NCBI GenBank assembly: GCA_038030265.1
Contig: CM075943.1
Location: 61,293,971-61,357,970 of the forward strand
Direction: 5' to 3'
DNA length: 64,000 nt
Source of the DNA: Corythucha ciliata
Lineage: Eukaryota; Arthropoda; Insecta; Hemiptera; Tingidae
Positions 42,413 through 52,652 of the stretch are shown piece by piece. How positions within the stretch are numbered: position 1 is the first letter of the stretch; each line of letters begins with the position of its first letter. The position numbers and the translations under genes are program-made. The notes under the pieces were generated by a model, which was given only the letters and a program-made list of their open reading frames with translations, did no database searches and was not told the DNA's origin.

Positions 42413-44172
42413 AGGTGTTCATGGCTTCTGCCCATAATCGCTTCGGCAAATTCTTTGCGTGTATCATAATACAGGCGCTTTCGACGAGAGTTCTCATCTC
42501 TCTTTCAATCCCACCAACTTGTTCTGGGGGTGTACGGCATCACTGTTCTCATTGTGATTCCGGATTCGCTCAAAATGCTTTTTACGGTACGATTGACGAA
42601 TTCCGTACCCCCGTCGCTTGCTTCGGCAAGAAAAATGCGAATGCATTCAGGCACTTCGGTTTTCTGCTCCATGAAGAATACTCGCCGGAACCGCGAATAG
42701 TCGTCTTTGACTACAAGGCAATACTTCGAACCACCGACGGATGCCTCTTCCATTGGTTCACACAGGTCGGCTAAGACTATTTCACCTGGGGATGTTGCTC
42801 TCTCTGTCCTCGGCTTGTAGGTCTTCCGGTGTTGTTTACCATATGGGCATCCCTTACAAAATTATTTGTCATTGGCGAAGGGCAAAGATCTGTCACGCAG
42901 TACGATCATCACGTGCCGCTTGTCTTGGTGAGCGAGACGTTCATGCCATTGTTGAAGACTCAAGTTTTTAACGGTCGTGACATGCGCTTCCGAAGAATTT
43001 GAAGGTGTGAGCACCTTAAAATTCAGCTCAAATAATCCATTTTTGAGCTTTCCGACGACAATAGGATTTCTTGCTTTCATAAAAGCGCATTTAGAACCAT
43101 TGGCTTTGAAAGTTACTCCTTTCTTAAGCGTTTGACTCACCGAGAGTAGGTTTTTACCGATGTCTGGTACGAACCATGCGTTATTTATTTCTACTGGGAT
43201 CCTTTTTTGCCCTATTAGAGCTTCCATACGAATCATGCCTTCACCCAGTGCCTTAATTGTGGAGTTGTTGCCCACGGTCACTTCCACAGGTTGAGGAAAC
43301 GGTCGATAAGACTCAAACCAGTCCTTGCAATGAGTCATGTGGTGTGAAGCACCACTATCAGCTATCCAATTCTGATCGTTCGTTTTGGTTTCAGCCGAGA
43401 AACACAACAGACTTACGACGTTTGCCTTAGGTTTTGATTTCGATGGGCATTTAGCGGCAAAGTGGCCCACTTCGTCGCAAATGAAACATTTTATTTGATT
43501 TGTCTTCCCGACTTTTCCGTTTTTCTTGCTCCCTCCCTGCGGACGAGGTTTAGAAATGACTTGCATAGCCGACCCGCTGGCCCCTTGCTGCAACGGCAGT
43601 CTCATTTCTATGAGTCGCAATCTTTCCAGAAGTAGTCTGACGCTTCTATCAGCCATCGGAATGCTTTCCCAAACATTTCTGAGTTCGAAATACTCGGCTG
43701 GAAGTGTGCTCATGACCCTGCTGAGCAGTAGCAAATCTGGCAATCTAACTTTCGACAGTTTGTTTAGCTCATCGTTGATTTCAGCAAAAAGTCTTTGAAG
43801 GCGAGAGACGTAGGTAGCTATGTCTTCATCGTCCGCCTTACCAGACGAGAAAAAAGATTCCAGGAGTCTATCTAAACGCTGGCCGGAACTTTGTTCGTGA
43901 ACAGACAAAAGCCTTTGCCACGTTTCATGGGAAGTATCACAAGTCGCAGTTAGGTCAACATTGGCGTCATTCAAGTTCGTCACGAGCAGAACCTGAGCAA
44001 GGGAATCAGCCTTTTTCCATTTTTTAATGTCTGAATCACCTTCTGTGGGACACTCAGAAGTCCCAATCACCACATCGTAGCCGTCGTGATGCTTGAGCAG
44101 AAGTTCTACTTGCCGTTTCCACCCCGGCCAGTTGGAACCATTCAGCTTCTTCAAAACCACTTTCAGGTCCAT
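42413..44172 (-). pseudogene. copia Gag, protease and integrase N-terminal half
   Basis: Starts with an ATG at 44172 (MDLKVVLKKLNGSNWPGWK), the copia Gag start. Then a UBN2-type Gag core, a CCHC finger (CFICDEVGHFAAKC), protease (WIADSGASHHM) and the integrase finger (WHERLAHQ, later FCKGCPYGKQHRK). An in-frame TAA at 42862-42864 interrupts it, after which the same frame continues with the integrase core (KYCLVVKDDYSRF, SDGGTEFVN), though a stretch between these motifs looks shortened. At 42413 the coding sequence meets the end of the inserted block. Confidence 0.9.
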
Positions 44173-44220
44173 TTTCGCGACTTATTTATTTTCACGCGTG
44201 CAGTTAGGATCGTTGGATCA

Positions 44221-44237
44221 CTGCTGGGCCCATAACC
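44221..44237 (-). promoter_or_regulatory. copia primer-binding site
   Basis: The - strand reads GGTTATGGGCCCAGCAG directly after the LTR. GGTTATGGGCCCAG is the site known from copia elements, complementary to the inside of initiator tRNA-Met rather than its 3' end. This confirms the direction of the element. Confidence 0.85.
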
Positions 44238-44409
44238 AATTAAAGCTGCAGGGAAAACTAGAGAAACGCGCGAAAAATCAAGGAAACTTTTATTATACGA
44301 AAATAATTAATATTTTTTTTTTTAACTTGGTAATAACCAAACAACTATTCTCATCGTGAAGCTCATATGGCTCCCGCTAACTTTCTTCAAAACAAGTAAC
44401 TCTCCAACA
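44238..44409 (-). repeat. copia 5' LTR
   Basis: 172 bp, starting TGTTGGAGAG and ending CTTTAATT on the - strand, abutting the primer-binding site. Confidence 0.9.
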
Positions 44410-44448
44410 GGCAATAGCCCAACACGATTCGAGTTTCGAGAAAAAATG

Positions 44449-44521
44449 GCTCCCCGGCGGGATTTGAACCCGCAACCTCTGGATTACCAGTCCAGCACGC
44501 TGCCATTTGCGCCACGGAGAC
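44449..44521 (-). tRNA. tRNA-Thr(GGT)-like gene
   Basis: Cloverleaf on the - strand: D arm GCGC/GCGT, anticodon stem CTGGA/TCCAG with loop CTGGTAA (anticodon GGT), and T arm GCGGG/CCCGC with loop TTCAAAT. Acceptor pairs 2-7 form but 1-72 is G-G. Box A (TGGCGCAAATGG) and box B (GGTTCAAATCC) fit Pol III promoters, and a T run follows. CCA stands right after position 72, so a 6-bp acceptor with encoded CCA is an alternative reading. GGT is unusual for a nuclear tRNA-Thr, where AGT is normal. It could be a retro-copied or SINE-related tRNA rather than a working gene. Confidence 0.65.
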
Positions 44522-44645
44522 GCCTATGGGAGTCGTACTCCGAGGGATAAGCTAAGCCGAACCCCACCCAGGTCCATTGTTTCTCGAAACTCTAGGCGCT
44601 TCTCCTGATCGGTAAACCACGCCGAATTTTATCTTATCTAGATGT

Positions 44646-45896
44646 TGTTAGACGGATATTAATGAATAAATCTGTCGCCGGTATTTTAATTAATAAATTA
44701 ATTCATAACACGATCCGTGTTGGGCTATGCCCTTCCATCGTCGTCCGGATAATATCAGACTAATTAATTTATTAATTACCTATTGGGAATCTTTCCGGCC
44801 CTTCAGTGATTCGATCCTGACCGGTTGGTATAAGGCTGACCCTGACTGAGGCCTCTTACCCCATTTTTTTTTTTTTTTTTACGACCAGTGGTGCGGATAA
44901 CCTTACGGGAACCTTCCAAGCTCTACTCCGTTGAGAAGACTCCGGACACTTGTTGAAGTGGAAACCCTATTGTGCACCAGACCGCCGATAGGCATCCGTG
45001 CCAGACCGTAGAGAAGACTCCGGTTATTCTTTTTATTCATTCCCTTAACCTCGGTGGAGCTTGATAGATACTACGAGGTTTAGCGACACTTGTGTCTGCC
45101 CCAGAATTCATCGAGTAAGACCGATCTTGTCCGAACCTTTCCCTATCCTTGCCAAACTCGGCGAAGACACTAACGGACGGTTAGCCCAACAGGCTACCCA
45201 TAGCCAGTGTATTTTTTCCTTTTTCTGACCAGTGGTGCGGATAACCTCACGGGAACCTTCCAAGCTCTACTCCGTTGAGAAGACTCAGGACGCTTGTTGA
45301 AGTGAACACCCTGTTGTGGATTAAACCGCCCCTGGCTCAAGTCGTCCTAAACCGTACGCATAGCTCCAAGTAAATTGGACGGATAACCTTACGGGAACCT
45401 TCCAAGTTTGACACATTCGTTCAGAAGACTCCGGACGCTTGTTGAAGGAAAACCCTATTGTGGACCTGACCACCGGTAGGCATTCGTGCCAGACCGTTGA
45501 GACGACTCCGGTCAACAGTTCTTCTGGTTCCCTCCCCCCCCCCCCCCCCGGTGGAACTCGATAGATACTACGGGGGGCTTAGCGACACTTGTGTCTGCCC
45601 CAGAATTCATCGAGCAAGACCGATCCTGTCCGAACCTTTCCCCTGTCCTTGCCGAACCCGGCGAAGAAGACACTACGGACAGCACCAAGGGACGCTAACG
45701 GACCGTTAGCTCGACAAGAGGATCTGCAACAGCGCGAAGGGACGCTAAAAGACCGACAGTCGCGAGTTCCACGCACCGGAACGACCAGAAACCATTAAAG
45801 AAAAGAATTGTTATTATTTTTTCCCGAATCAAAAGTTTTTAAATCAGTTGTATTATATCGAGAATATATTGGGCCTGTTACCTAAAGCAAACAACA
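44646..45896 (+). mobile_element. Putative gypsy LTR with internal tandem repeats
   Basis: Begins TGTTAGACGG and ends AAACAACA, followed by GG and TGGCGACCGTTA, which resembles the tRNA-Arg primer-binding site of the mdg1/412 group. No coding region of that element follows, so this would be an LTR with a truncated internal part. The interior has a 340-450-bp segment repeated at about 44880-45230, 45229-45370 and 45370-45690 (shared words GGATAACCTTACGGGAACCT and GACACTTGTGTCTGCCCCAG). The left limit is uncertain. Confidence 0.45.
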
Positions 45897-45898
45897 GG

Positions 45899-45910
45899 TG
45901 GCGACCGTTA
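45899..45910 (+). promoter_or_regulatory. Possible primer-binding site (tRNA-Arg type)
   Basis: TGGCGACCGTTA; the first ten bases agree with the site of mdg1/412-type elements as I recall it. Confidence 0.45.
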
Positions 45911-47830
45911 ATTTCTTGCATCTTCAACCCTCATCTTCGGGTCGTCCGAACGACCTAAGCCATTAGCCCCAGGGATAAGACTCAAATCGGATGGGGTTGG
46001 ACCTTTTTGCTGTGGTTTGACCTTTGCTGCCCTTCCCTCTTTGATCTCCAAGCTTTTAAACCCAAAATCCTCCCATTTTCTAACAACCTGAAAATCAACC
46101 AATTGGGCGTTCAGGGGTGTTGAAGAGCTATTCCATAAACAGAATCGTCTCGCGTAATAATGGCCCTGGGTTAGTGGATGACGCGAGTCAACTCACTCCC
46201 TTCGTGCTTGTATCAGAGGGGCTCACTTGGTACGACATGAGGCTAAATCTTCATTTTTTTATAAACGCGAATAGTCAGTTTCACAGTTAGCACCGCCGTT
46301 TTAAACAACCGTCGTATTCGGGATATAAGCCATAAATCGACGGTATTATACACGAGAGTTTTTATGGTTTTTGATGACTTTTAACGCTTAAAACACAAGC
46401 TGCTCTCGAATAATATAAGCTTTCCAGGCTCTGTTTCAAGTTCTAAAAGCGAATGAGTCACTGTTTTAGTTGAAACTGGTTTGGACACTTCGCTAAAAAA
46501 ACGACGATTTTAACTCCTTGAATTTACTTTGAAGTTGAGTTTTTCCCCCTGATTTGGAAGCTCCAATAATCTGGGAACCAAAATTTGAAGCAAAACACAA
46601 TTTTTCCTCCCCTGCCCCTCACCCGCTTCTGTCTGCTGGGTTCTATCAGCAGAAAAGGAGTGTTGGTGGTGGGGATTTCTCTCTGATGATAAAAAATTCC
46701 ACTTTTTTTTTTTTTTTTTTTTTTTTCGTGAGCGCAGGTATAAGGTGTGTGAGAGGGGAGGGGGTGATGTTATAAAGCGAGTCGGAAAGAGGCTAGTATG
46801 TTCCTTTCATCTTTGAAATGAAGGGTTTGGGGCTGAGAGCCCACGTATACGCATTAAAGGGCTCGGTCCTTATTTCAAAGTGGAATATTTACGTTTGAAA
46901 ATGTACGTGTATTTCTTTTGATTTGACTTGTTATTATCTACAAATAGTCTTTGTTTTTTGTAATTACATTACAATAAATCCATTACCCATATTAAAGGTG
47001 GGTTTATCAATGCACATATTGTTCAATTAAAGCCCTTATAAGTCTGGTTGCTATGGGCCTTTTTGTCAATAGCAATGGAAGTTTAATCTATGATCATGAT
47101 GATGGTTTATTATTTTAGTATTGATAAACGCACCCTAATTATATCGTTCATTGACTTATTTAAAAATAACATTATTATTGGTTTTGTACGTGAAGTAAAC
47201 AGATGACTAGATAGGCACAAAAATAAGTTATTTACATACACATTTATTTCTAGTATCTATAAGAAAATAATTATAAAGTCATCTATAGAATTGTAGTATT
47301 CGTACACTTCTAAACATGCCGTAGTGTAAGTAAATATTTACCATTTTCATTAATTACAACCTTTTCATTCTCTCCTTGAATCAAATCATCATCATCCGTG
47401 CTTTGGCACTTCAATTCGTTAATATTGAAGAAACGAAATTAAATGTAGGAAAAGGAGGGGGGAGGGTTTATGGTCCTGGCTAAATCGTGCTTTTTTAGTT
47501 AACTTTGTTAGAGAAATGTCATTAACGCTGTGTAGCACGCTCCCAAGACGATTTATTAGGTTTTCTGAGCAAAAGTTGTCTTTTTTTTCAATTTCGAAAA
47601 AAATTGATGACGTTACGTTTAAAACAAGTAGTACCACCAGTATATGACGTTAAATATAGCGAATGCCAGGGGAAAACAAAATCTCGAGTATTCGTCAATC
47701 TTTCTCGCCATCAACATGTTGGAGTTGAGGACCTTGTCTCTCGTGGACTGTGGAATGGAACAAACAAAAAAAAAAAAAACATGGCGTTAGAACGACACTC
47801 GCTCAAAGTGGTGTATTTTTTTATACTCAC
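45911..47830. other. No gene recognised
   Basis: Contains a couple of family-D units (45995-46030) and a T24 run (46703-46726). I see no coding exon on either strand. It may be intron of the channel gene, whose next exon must lie at lower coordinates. Confidence 0.5.
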
Positions 47831-48012
47831 GCATAGGAAAATACCCGATTGCTCTTGTTTGATGTCGCCGTTCAAGTCGGACGCTGCTGACGCCGGTTCA
47901 CCGGCGCCCGTAGTACTGGAAACACCGCAGCTTGTGGCCTCGCTGATGGGGCATATCCGTCGCCACATGTAGTTGACGAATGTGAACTCGAGGAGTGCGC
48001 AAAAAACGAAGG
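47831..48012 (-). CDS. Cys-loop ligand-gated ion channel subunit, TM3 exon
   Basis: A single 182-base exon with acceptor TTTCACAG and donor GTGAGT on the - strand. After two bases completing a codon it encodes 60 residues. First comes FVFCALLEFTFVNYMWRR, the third transmembrane helix of pentameric channels; the ALLEFxxVNY signature is typical of anion channels such as glutamate-, GABA-, glycine- or histamine-gated receptors. Then follows the start of the cytoplasmic TM3-TM4 loop, rich in Ser, Thr, Gly, Ala and ending LNGDIKQEQSGIFLC. It would act in the plasma membrane. Neither flanking exon (TM1-TM2 to the right, TM4 to the left) was recognised, so introns must be long or the fragment isolated. 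Confidence 0.8.
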
Positions 48013-49309
48013 CTGTGAAACACGTAATTTTAGAGAAACGAGGGGTAAAAAGGGCATTTTTTTTTCATCATTCATTGTAAATTTCATCGTTGGAATTTAA
48101 TCTAGGTGATTTGAAGGAAATGAAACAGTCAGAAGGGTGAGGTATGAAAGGGGAAGTGAAAAAACAAACGTCGTAGTTTCCTTTTCCACCAGAAACGCTA
48201 ACTAGCTTTATTATGCGCGTCACCAAATTCCACCACTTTATTATGTAATTTTCCCCGCCTGGATGAACGGGGAAATCCACCCTCCTCGCACTCCCGGACC
48301 ACCGCTAACGCGCTAGCGTCACGGCGGCGCGCGGTGATGTAACTCGAGGGCTTGCTGATATTGGCTGGGTTGGCGGTGTGTGTGTGTGTGTGGGGGGGGG
48401 GTGCGAAGTGTAGCAAGGGATTGCGTATTTCGTGTGTGAATGAGTAAGCTCCCTATAATCCTTTATTAACTTTGCTGGAGGTAAATCCATAATTTAGAGC
48501 CGCCTCGAGCTTTAAAGGAGTCCCTTGAAGCTCGCAAAATTCACTTTGTTTTAACTTCAGTGAAGCGGAATTTTCTTCGGAGTGCGGTCAACGATTTGCC
48601 GACCTCGGTGTTTATTTTCACAATCCCTACGGCTCACAAACAGACGTCCTCATAACGAATGATTTAGAGGGGGAGGGGGGATGCAGCTATTTGCTTCATC
48701 AACTTTAAATTACGCTTCCAGGCACTCATTAGGGCCAATAACTGTCAATTTAGTCCTGATAATAGAATATGTCGGACTCTTATTTTGTCCCTACTCCAAA
48801 GCATTACGACGGGGAGAAGGCTGTTTTTAATTGTGAATTTAACGCGTCATTAGTCTCATGAATGTCAGCTGTCGTTGAATAAGAAAGCGCTGGAGGGGGG
48901 AGGGAGTTGTGACTCACCCCGAAGGGACGACGGTGACGCACCCCCGCGAGAGTTACGTATGCCTACGTGCCCAGTGCGTCCCACGCGACGCACGCGGATC
49001 GTGACTTAGAGAAAGTTAGGCTACAGCCTGCATTTCCCTTCGTGCCCTGCGTGCTGAAGCATCATGTCGATAAAAATGGACGAAACCGCGGGGAGGAACC
49101 GCACGTCAACACCCCTAACCTAAAATATGTCTTGATATTTGGATTCCGAGTGTCGAGAAAACCTTTTCGACCCAATTTGCTAAATTATTATCTCAATAAA
49201 TGAAAGTTAATAATATTCTCAATTTCGTTCGATTTTTGTGGGCGGTGGTGTGGTCCGGCAGTTCAAGCCAAACTGCGCTGTCCTCCCAAAAGCGAAAAAA
49301 TTGCAAAAT
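48013..49309. other. No gene recognised
   Basis: Probably intron or upstream sequence of the channel gene. A (GT)n tract followed by G10 lies at 48379-48400. Splice-like signals occur (ACTTCAG at 48559 on +, GGGGTGAGT near 48914 on -), but no exon with channel motifs was found. Confidence 0.45.
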
Positions 49310-49700
49310 CACGGTCAATAATTATAGAAAAACGGTAATACGCGGCTAAAAATGAGAAAAAAGCGGTAACTTGCGGGAAAATTCCCGGTTTCTGAATAAA
49401 AATTCGGGGGGATTCACAATTTGCGGATAAAAATGAGAAAAAACGCTCGTGTGAGGCTCTCCGGCCAAAACTCCCTCCAAAAAAAGGTAAAGCGTTAATT
49501 CATGGGTAAAAGTTTAAAAAAAATCACGGCAAACATTGAGAAAAATCGCCAATTCCCGAAGAGAATCGAGAAAAGGTGCTGATTCGCAGTTAAAATTGAT
49601 AAAAACGGTAACTCGCGGCTGAAAATAAGAAAAAGCGCTGATTCGGGGTTAACATTGGATAAAAAACCGCTGATAATCCGAGATAATTGCGCAAAGGCCT
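49310..49700. repeat. Minisatellite family A, reverse orientation
   Basis: Units such as CGCGGCTAAAAATGAGAAAAAACG and AAAAACGGTAACTCGCGGCT, the reverse complement of family A at 420-735. Confidence 0.8.
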
Positions 49701-49889
49701 CTAAACAGATGTACAAACGTCATTTATGCCTTATTTACAGGCCTGTCGAGAGTGAGGGGGCACAGGGTTGGTTATCCCCGGTGACCCCTTGAGGGGCCTG
49801 GATTTGAAAAATCTAATTAAGAAGAGGGGGGAAAAAAACGAGAGAGAAAGGAAAGGAAAGCCCATACTGAGGTCGAAGCTCTATTGTAG

Positions 49890-50300
49890 GGGATTTAAGC
49901 TGTGGTTTGGAGTTTTGCTGTGGATAGACCTTTGCTGTGGGTAAGAGCATTGCTTTAGTTGCAATTTTGCTGTGATTTGGCATTTGTCGTGACTGCACCT
50001 TGCCTGCTGTTAGACCTTCTTTGTGGTTGAAGCTTTACTATGTGCTCTCTGGAGCTTTACAGGTTGGAGGTTTCAACTGTGGTTAGAGCTTTTTGAAGTT
50101 GGGCCTTTGCTGTGGTTGGAGCCACGAACAGGTTGGTCAGCAGTGGTTGCAGTGTTTTGGCCATCTTTGTGGTTGAGGGGGGGGGGATGTTGCCTGCTCT
50201 TAGATTTTGGCTGTGGTTTGGCCTTTGCGTGGTTGGACCTCGGCTGGATTGTAACCTGTACCGTGGTTGGAGCTTTACTGTGATTGGACCTTTGCTGCTG
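49890..50300. repeat. Minisatellite family D, second block
   Basis: 17-bp units of the TTTGCTGTGGTTGGAGC type, more diverged than at 33850-34480. 50301-50470 holds nothing recognisable. Confidence 0.85.
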
Positions 50301-50694
50301 TGGTCGGGCATTAGTGGGCAGTGTTGCCAATTCAGGGCTGTCACAGAATGAGACGCACGGAATTCCCTGACTTTTCCCGGAAAGTCTACGAAAATAAACA
50401 TTTATAATTATGTATGGCATGAGAAATACTTAGTAATGACTTAAGAACACATCGAACGCTCGGTAGAATACTGGTTCAGATCTAGGGAGGGGCTCAAGCC
50501 CCCCCCCTTTGGGCAATGCTTTGATGCGGGTTCAAACTCCAGGTCTCACGTTGTAGCTCCGAGAGCAACGAGGAATTAGTTAAATCCCCCAAAAAATGTA
50601 TCCAGCCCCACAGGAGTTGTCTCAGCTAGGCCTCGGTGACTTGAGGGGTGGAGCGGTAAAATATTCCCGCCCTCCCCTCCCATTTTGGCTCAAT

Positions 50695-51180
50695 ATCTGA
50701 TTCAAATCAAATCCTGCGTGTTTGGCTCATTCTAAAACCAAATATCGCAACTGAGTAGGTATTATTTTAAACCAAAGTTGAGACCTCTCAAAACCAAATT
50801 TGACGCATTTAGCTCGCTGAAATCCAAATTTTACGGATTTTTTATCTCTCTTAAAAACAAAATTACGTTGGTTCGGCTTTTTCAGACCCCAATTTCAAGG
50901 TCATTCGCTTTTTCAAAACTAAATTTGTTGGATTTAGCTCGGTCAAAACCCATTATCGGAGATTTTCCGGCAACCGAATTTCATAGCGTAAGCTCTTCCT
51001 ATAATTTCGGGTTAGTGCGGAAAACAAATTTGGCTCGTTTGAAAACCAAATGTCACGATTTTGGCCTTTTTTACACGACAATGTCGCCGCTTTCACAGAA
51101 ATTCGCTTTTTCCTTTCCAAAATGTCATGGATTAGGCTTCTTCACGATTTTGGTATAACTCAAAAAGCCAAATTTTGTTA
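50695..51180. repeat. Minisatellite family E, second block (reverse)
   Basis: Units built on AAAACCAAATTTGACG and AGCTCG, the reverse complement of the units at 15290-15760. Confidence 0.75.
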
Positions 51181-51194
51181 TCTTGGCTCGATTC

Positions 51195-51990
51195 TAGCGA
51201 TTGAATCGTCAGTTTTAGTCATTTTCATGACGCGAATGAACAGTTTGGCCATATTTGAAGCACGAATGGTCACCTTATTATTCAGCCTTAGAATGGGCAC
51301 CTTATGGGTGCCCTTTTCAGGCCAGGAATCGTCTGTATATTTAGCGGGTGAATAGTCAGCTTAGCCATTTTCATAGCGCGAACTGCCTGTTCTGCCACTT
51401 TGGAACGCGCATAACACCCAGTGCAGCTGTTTGGCGGCGGGGGGGGGGGGGTGCGGAATAGACCGCTAAGGCGAGGCTCGAATGGTCACTTTTGCCGTTT
51501 TTGGTACGTGAATGGTCGATTTAGCCATTTTAAGCGCAGCAATAATATGTTTAGATATTTTAAAGGGCCCAAACCTTACGTTTAGGAAATTTTAGGTTGC
51601 TCAGAGTTATTTTTGCTATTTTTGAGCAAGAATTGTCTCTGCTGCCAGTTTTTAGCGCTCAATTTGTCACTTTAGCCATTTTAGGGCGAAACTAGTCAGT
51701 TCAGCAGTTTTTTTGTTTGTTTTTTTGCTCGCAAACAGTCCGTCAAGCTAATGTGGAGGGGGAGAAGGGATATTATTGATCATTTTGGCGTCCGAATGGT
51801 AAGTTTGACAATTTTAGCGCGCAAATCGTCGATTTAGCCATTTCAGGGCGAGGATCATGATCTGTTCAACAAGGATTTTCCAGGGCAGCGTGAATCGTCA
51901 GGTTATAGCCATTTTTAGGTCACGTGGGAATTGCCAGATTAGCTATTTTCAGCGTGCGGAATAGTCAGTTTAAGCCATTTTCAAGGTGCG
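51195..51990. repeat. Minisatellite family C, second block
   Basis: Units like GCGAATCGTCAGTTTAGCC with ATTTTTAGG links, in the same orientation as 13080-15260. Confidence 0.85.
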
Positions 51991-52652
51991 AATCGTCGGT
52001 GTTCGAAAGTGGACTGTATTACATATTACTGGGGGGGGGGGGGGACCGGAGCGTTGGCCAATGCGAATCATTTTTTTAAATATATGTCGTAAGCAAGTGA
52101 AGGAAGAGAAAAAAGGAAGGACTCACGAAGATCGTAAAAAACGGTGTCGCGTGTCGGCCGGTGTCCAAAACGTCACTTCTCGGTTGCGTCTTACCGCGAT
52201 TTTTAAGGTGTATGTGAGCGGGGAGGGAAAACTTGTCTCTGCCTCTTCAAGGCGTGATGACTTGATGAGAAAGGTGAGACAGATTTTGGGACCGAAAAAA
52301 AGAGTGGGGGGGGGGGGTCAGCTGATTAGAAATGACCAACGGTTTTTTTTGTTGTTGTTTAAGAGAACGGAACATATTCCCCCCACCCAAAATGAATTAT
52401 TTTGCTCTATGGAATCCCAAGCAGGACAGTGTATCAGGAACGGGGTATATATACAAATACAAGAAAGGTTATTGTAACTCAAAATGAATACTGGGTGATA
52501 GGAAAACGAAAAAGGAGAAGTAAAGAAACAAAAGAAAATGCTACATTTAACTTGTGGAAAAAAAGGTAAGGGAATAAAGAAAAAAGGAGAAGAAAGGAGG
52601 GTTGAAAACCCATGTTAACTGGCGTGAAGCGGCGAAATGACGCAAATCAGAG
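51991..52652. other. No gene recognised
   Basis: Contains G14 (52031-52044) and G10 tracts. A 163-codon open frame (51986-52477) starts within the array and has no recognisable motif; I do not regard it as a gene. Confidence 0.5.

Larger units (their letters stand above)
34650..44409 (-). mobile_element. Ty1/copia element, deleted and interrupted
   Basis: 172-bp LTRs at 34650-34821 and 44238-44409 and near-matching 5-bp target copies (GGCAT 34645-34649, GGCAA 44410-44414). Transcription runs right to left. The primer-binding site, Gag, protease and the start of integrase are at the right. The integrase is cut by a 6.8-kb block (35634-42412), its tail is at 35053-35633, and only the two ends of the RT/RNase H region remain before the left LTR. 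It is a non-autonomous copy. Confidence 0.9.
50472..51990. mobile_element. Possible second minisatellite-bearing TIR element
   Basis: Begins GGTTCAGATCTAGGGAGGGGCTC followed by AAGCCCC, similar in layout to the left end of the element at 11538. It then contains family E (50695-51180) and family C (51195-51990), as that element does. No right terminus or target duplication was found, so the call is tentative. Confidence 0.35.

Noticed and set aside
48559..48690. Possible + strand exon after TTTTAACTTCAG
   Set aside because: An open frame of about 45 codons follows, but there is no donor site in reach and no family similarity that I recognise.
48900..48960. Possible channel exon ending at GGGGTGAGT on the - strand
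   Set aside because: The encoded text lacks the TM1-TM2 pattern expected just upstream of the TM3 exon.
51986..52477. 163-codon open frame on the + strand
   Set aside because: It begins in minisatellite C and crosses two long G runs; the Gly runs are translated homopolymer and nothing else is recognisable.
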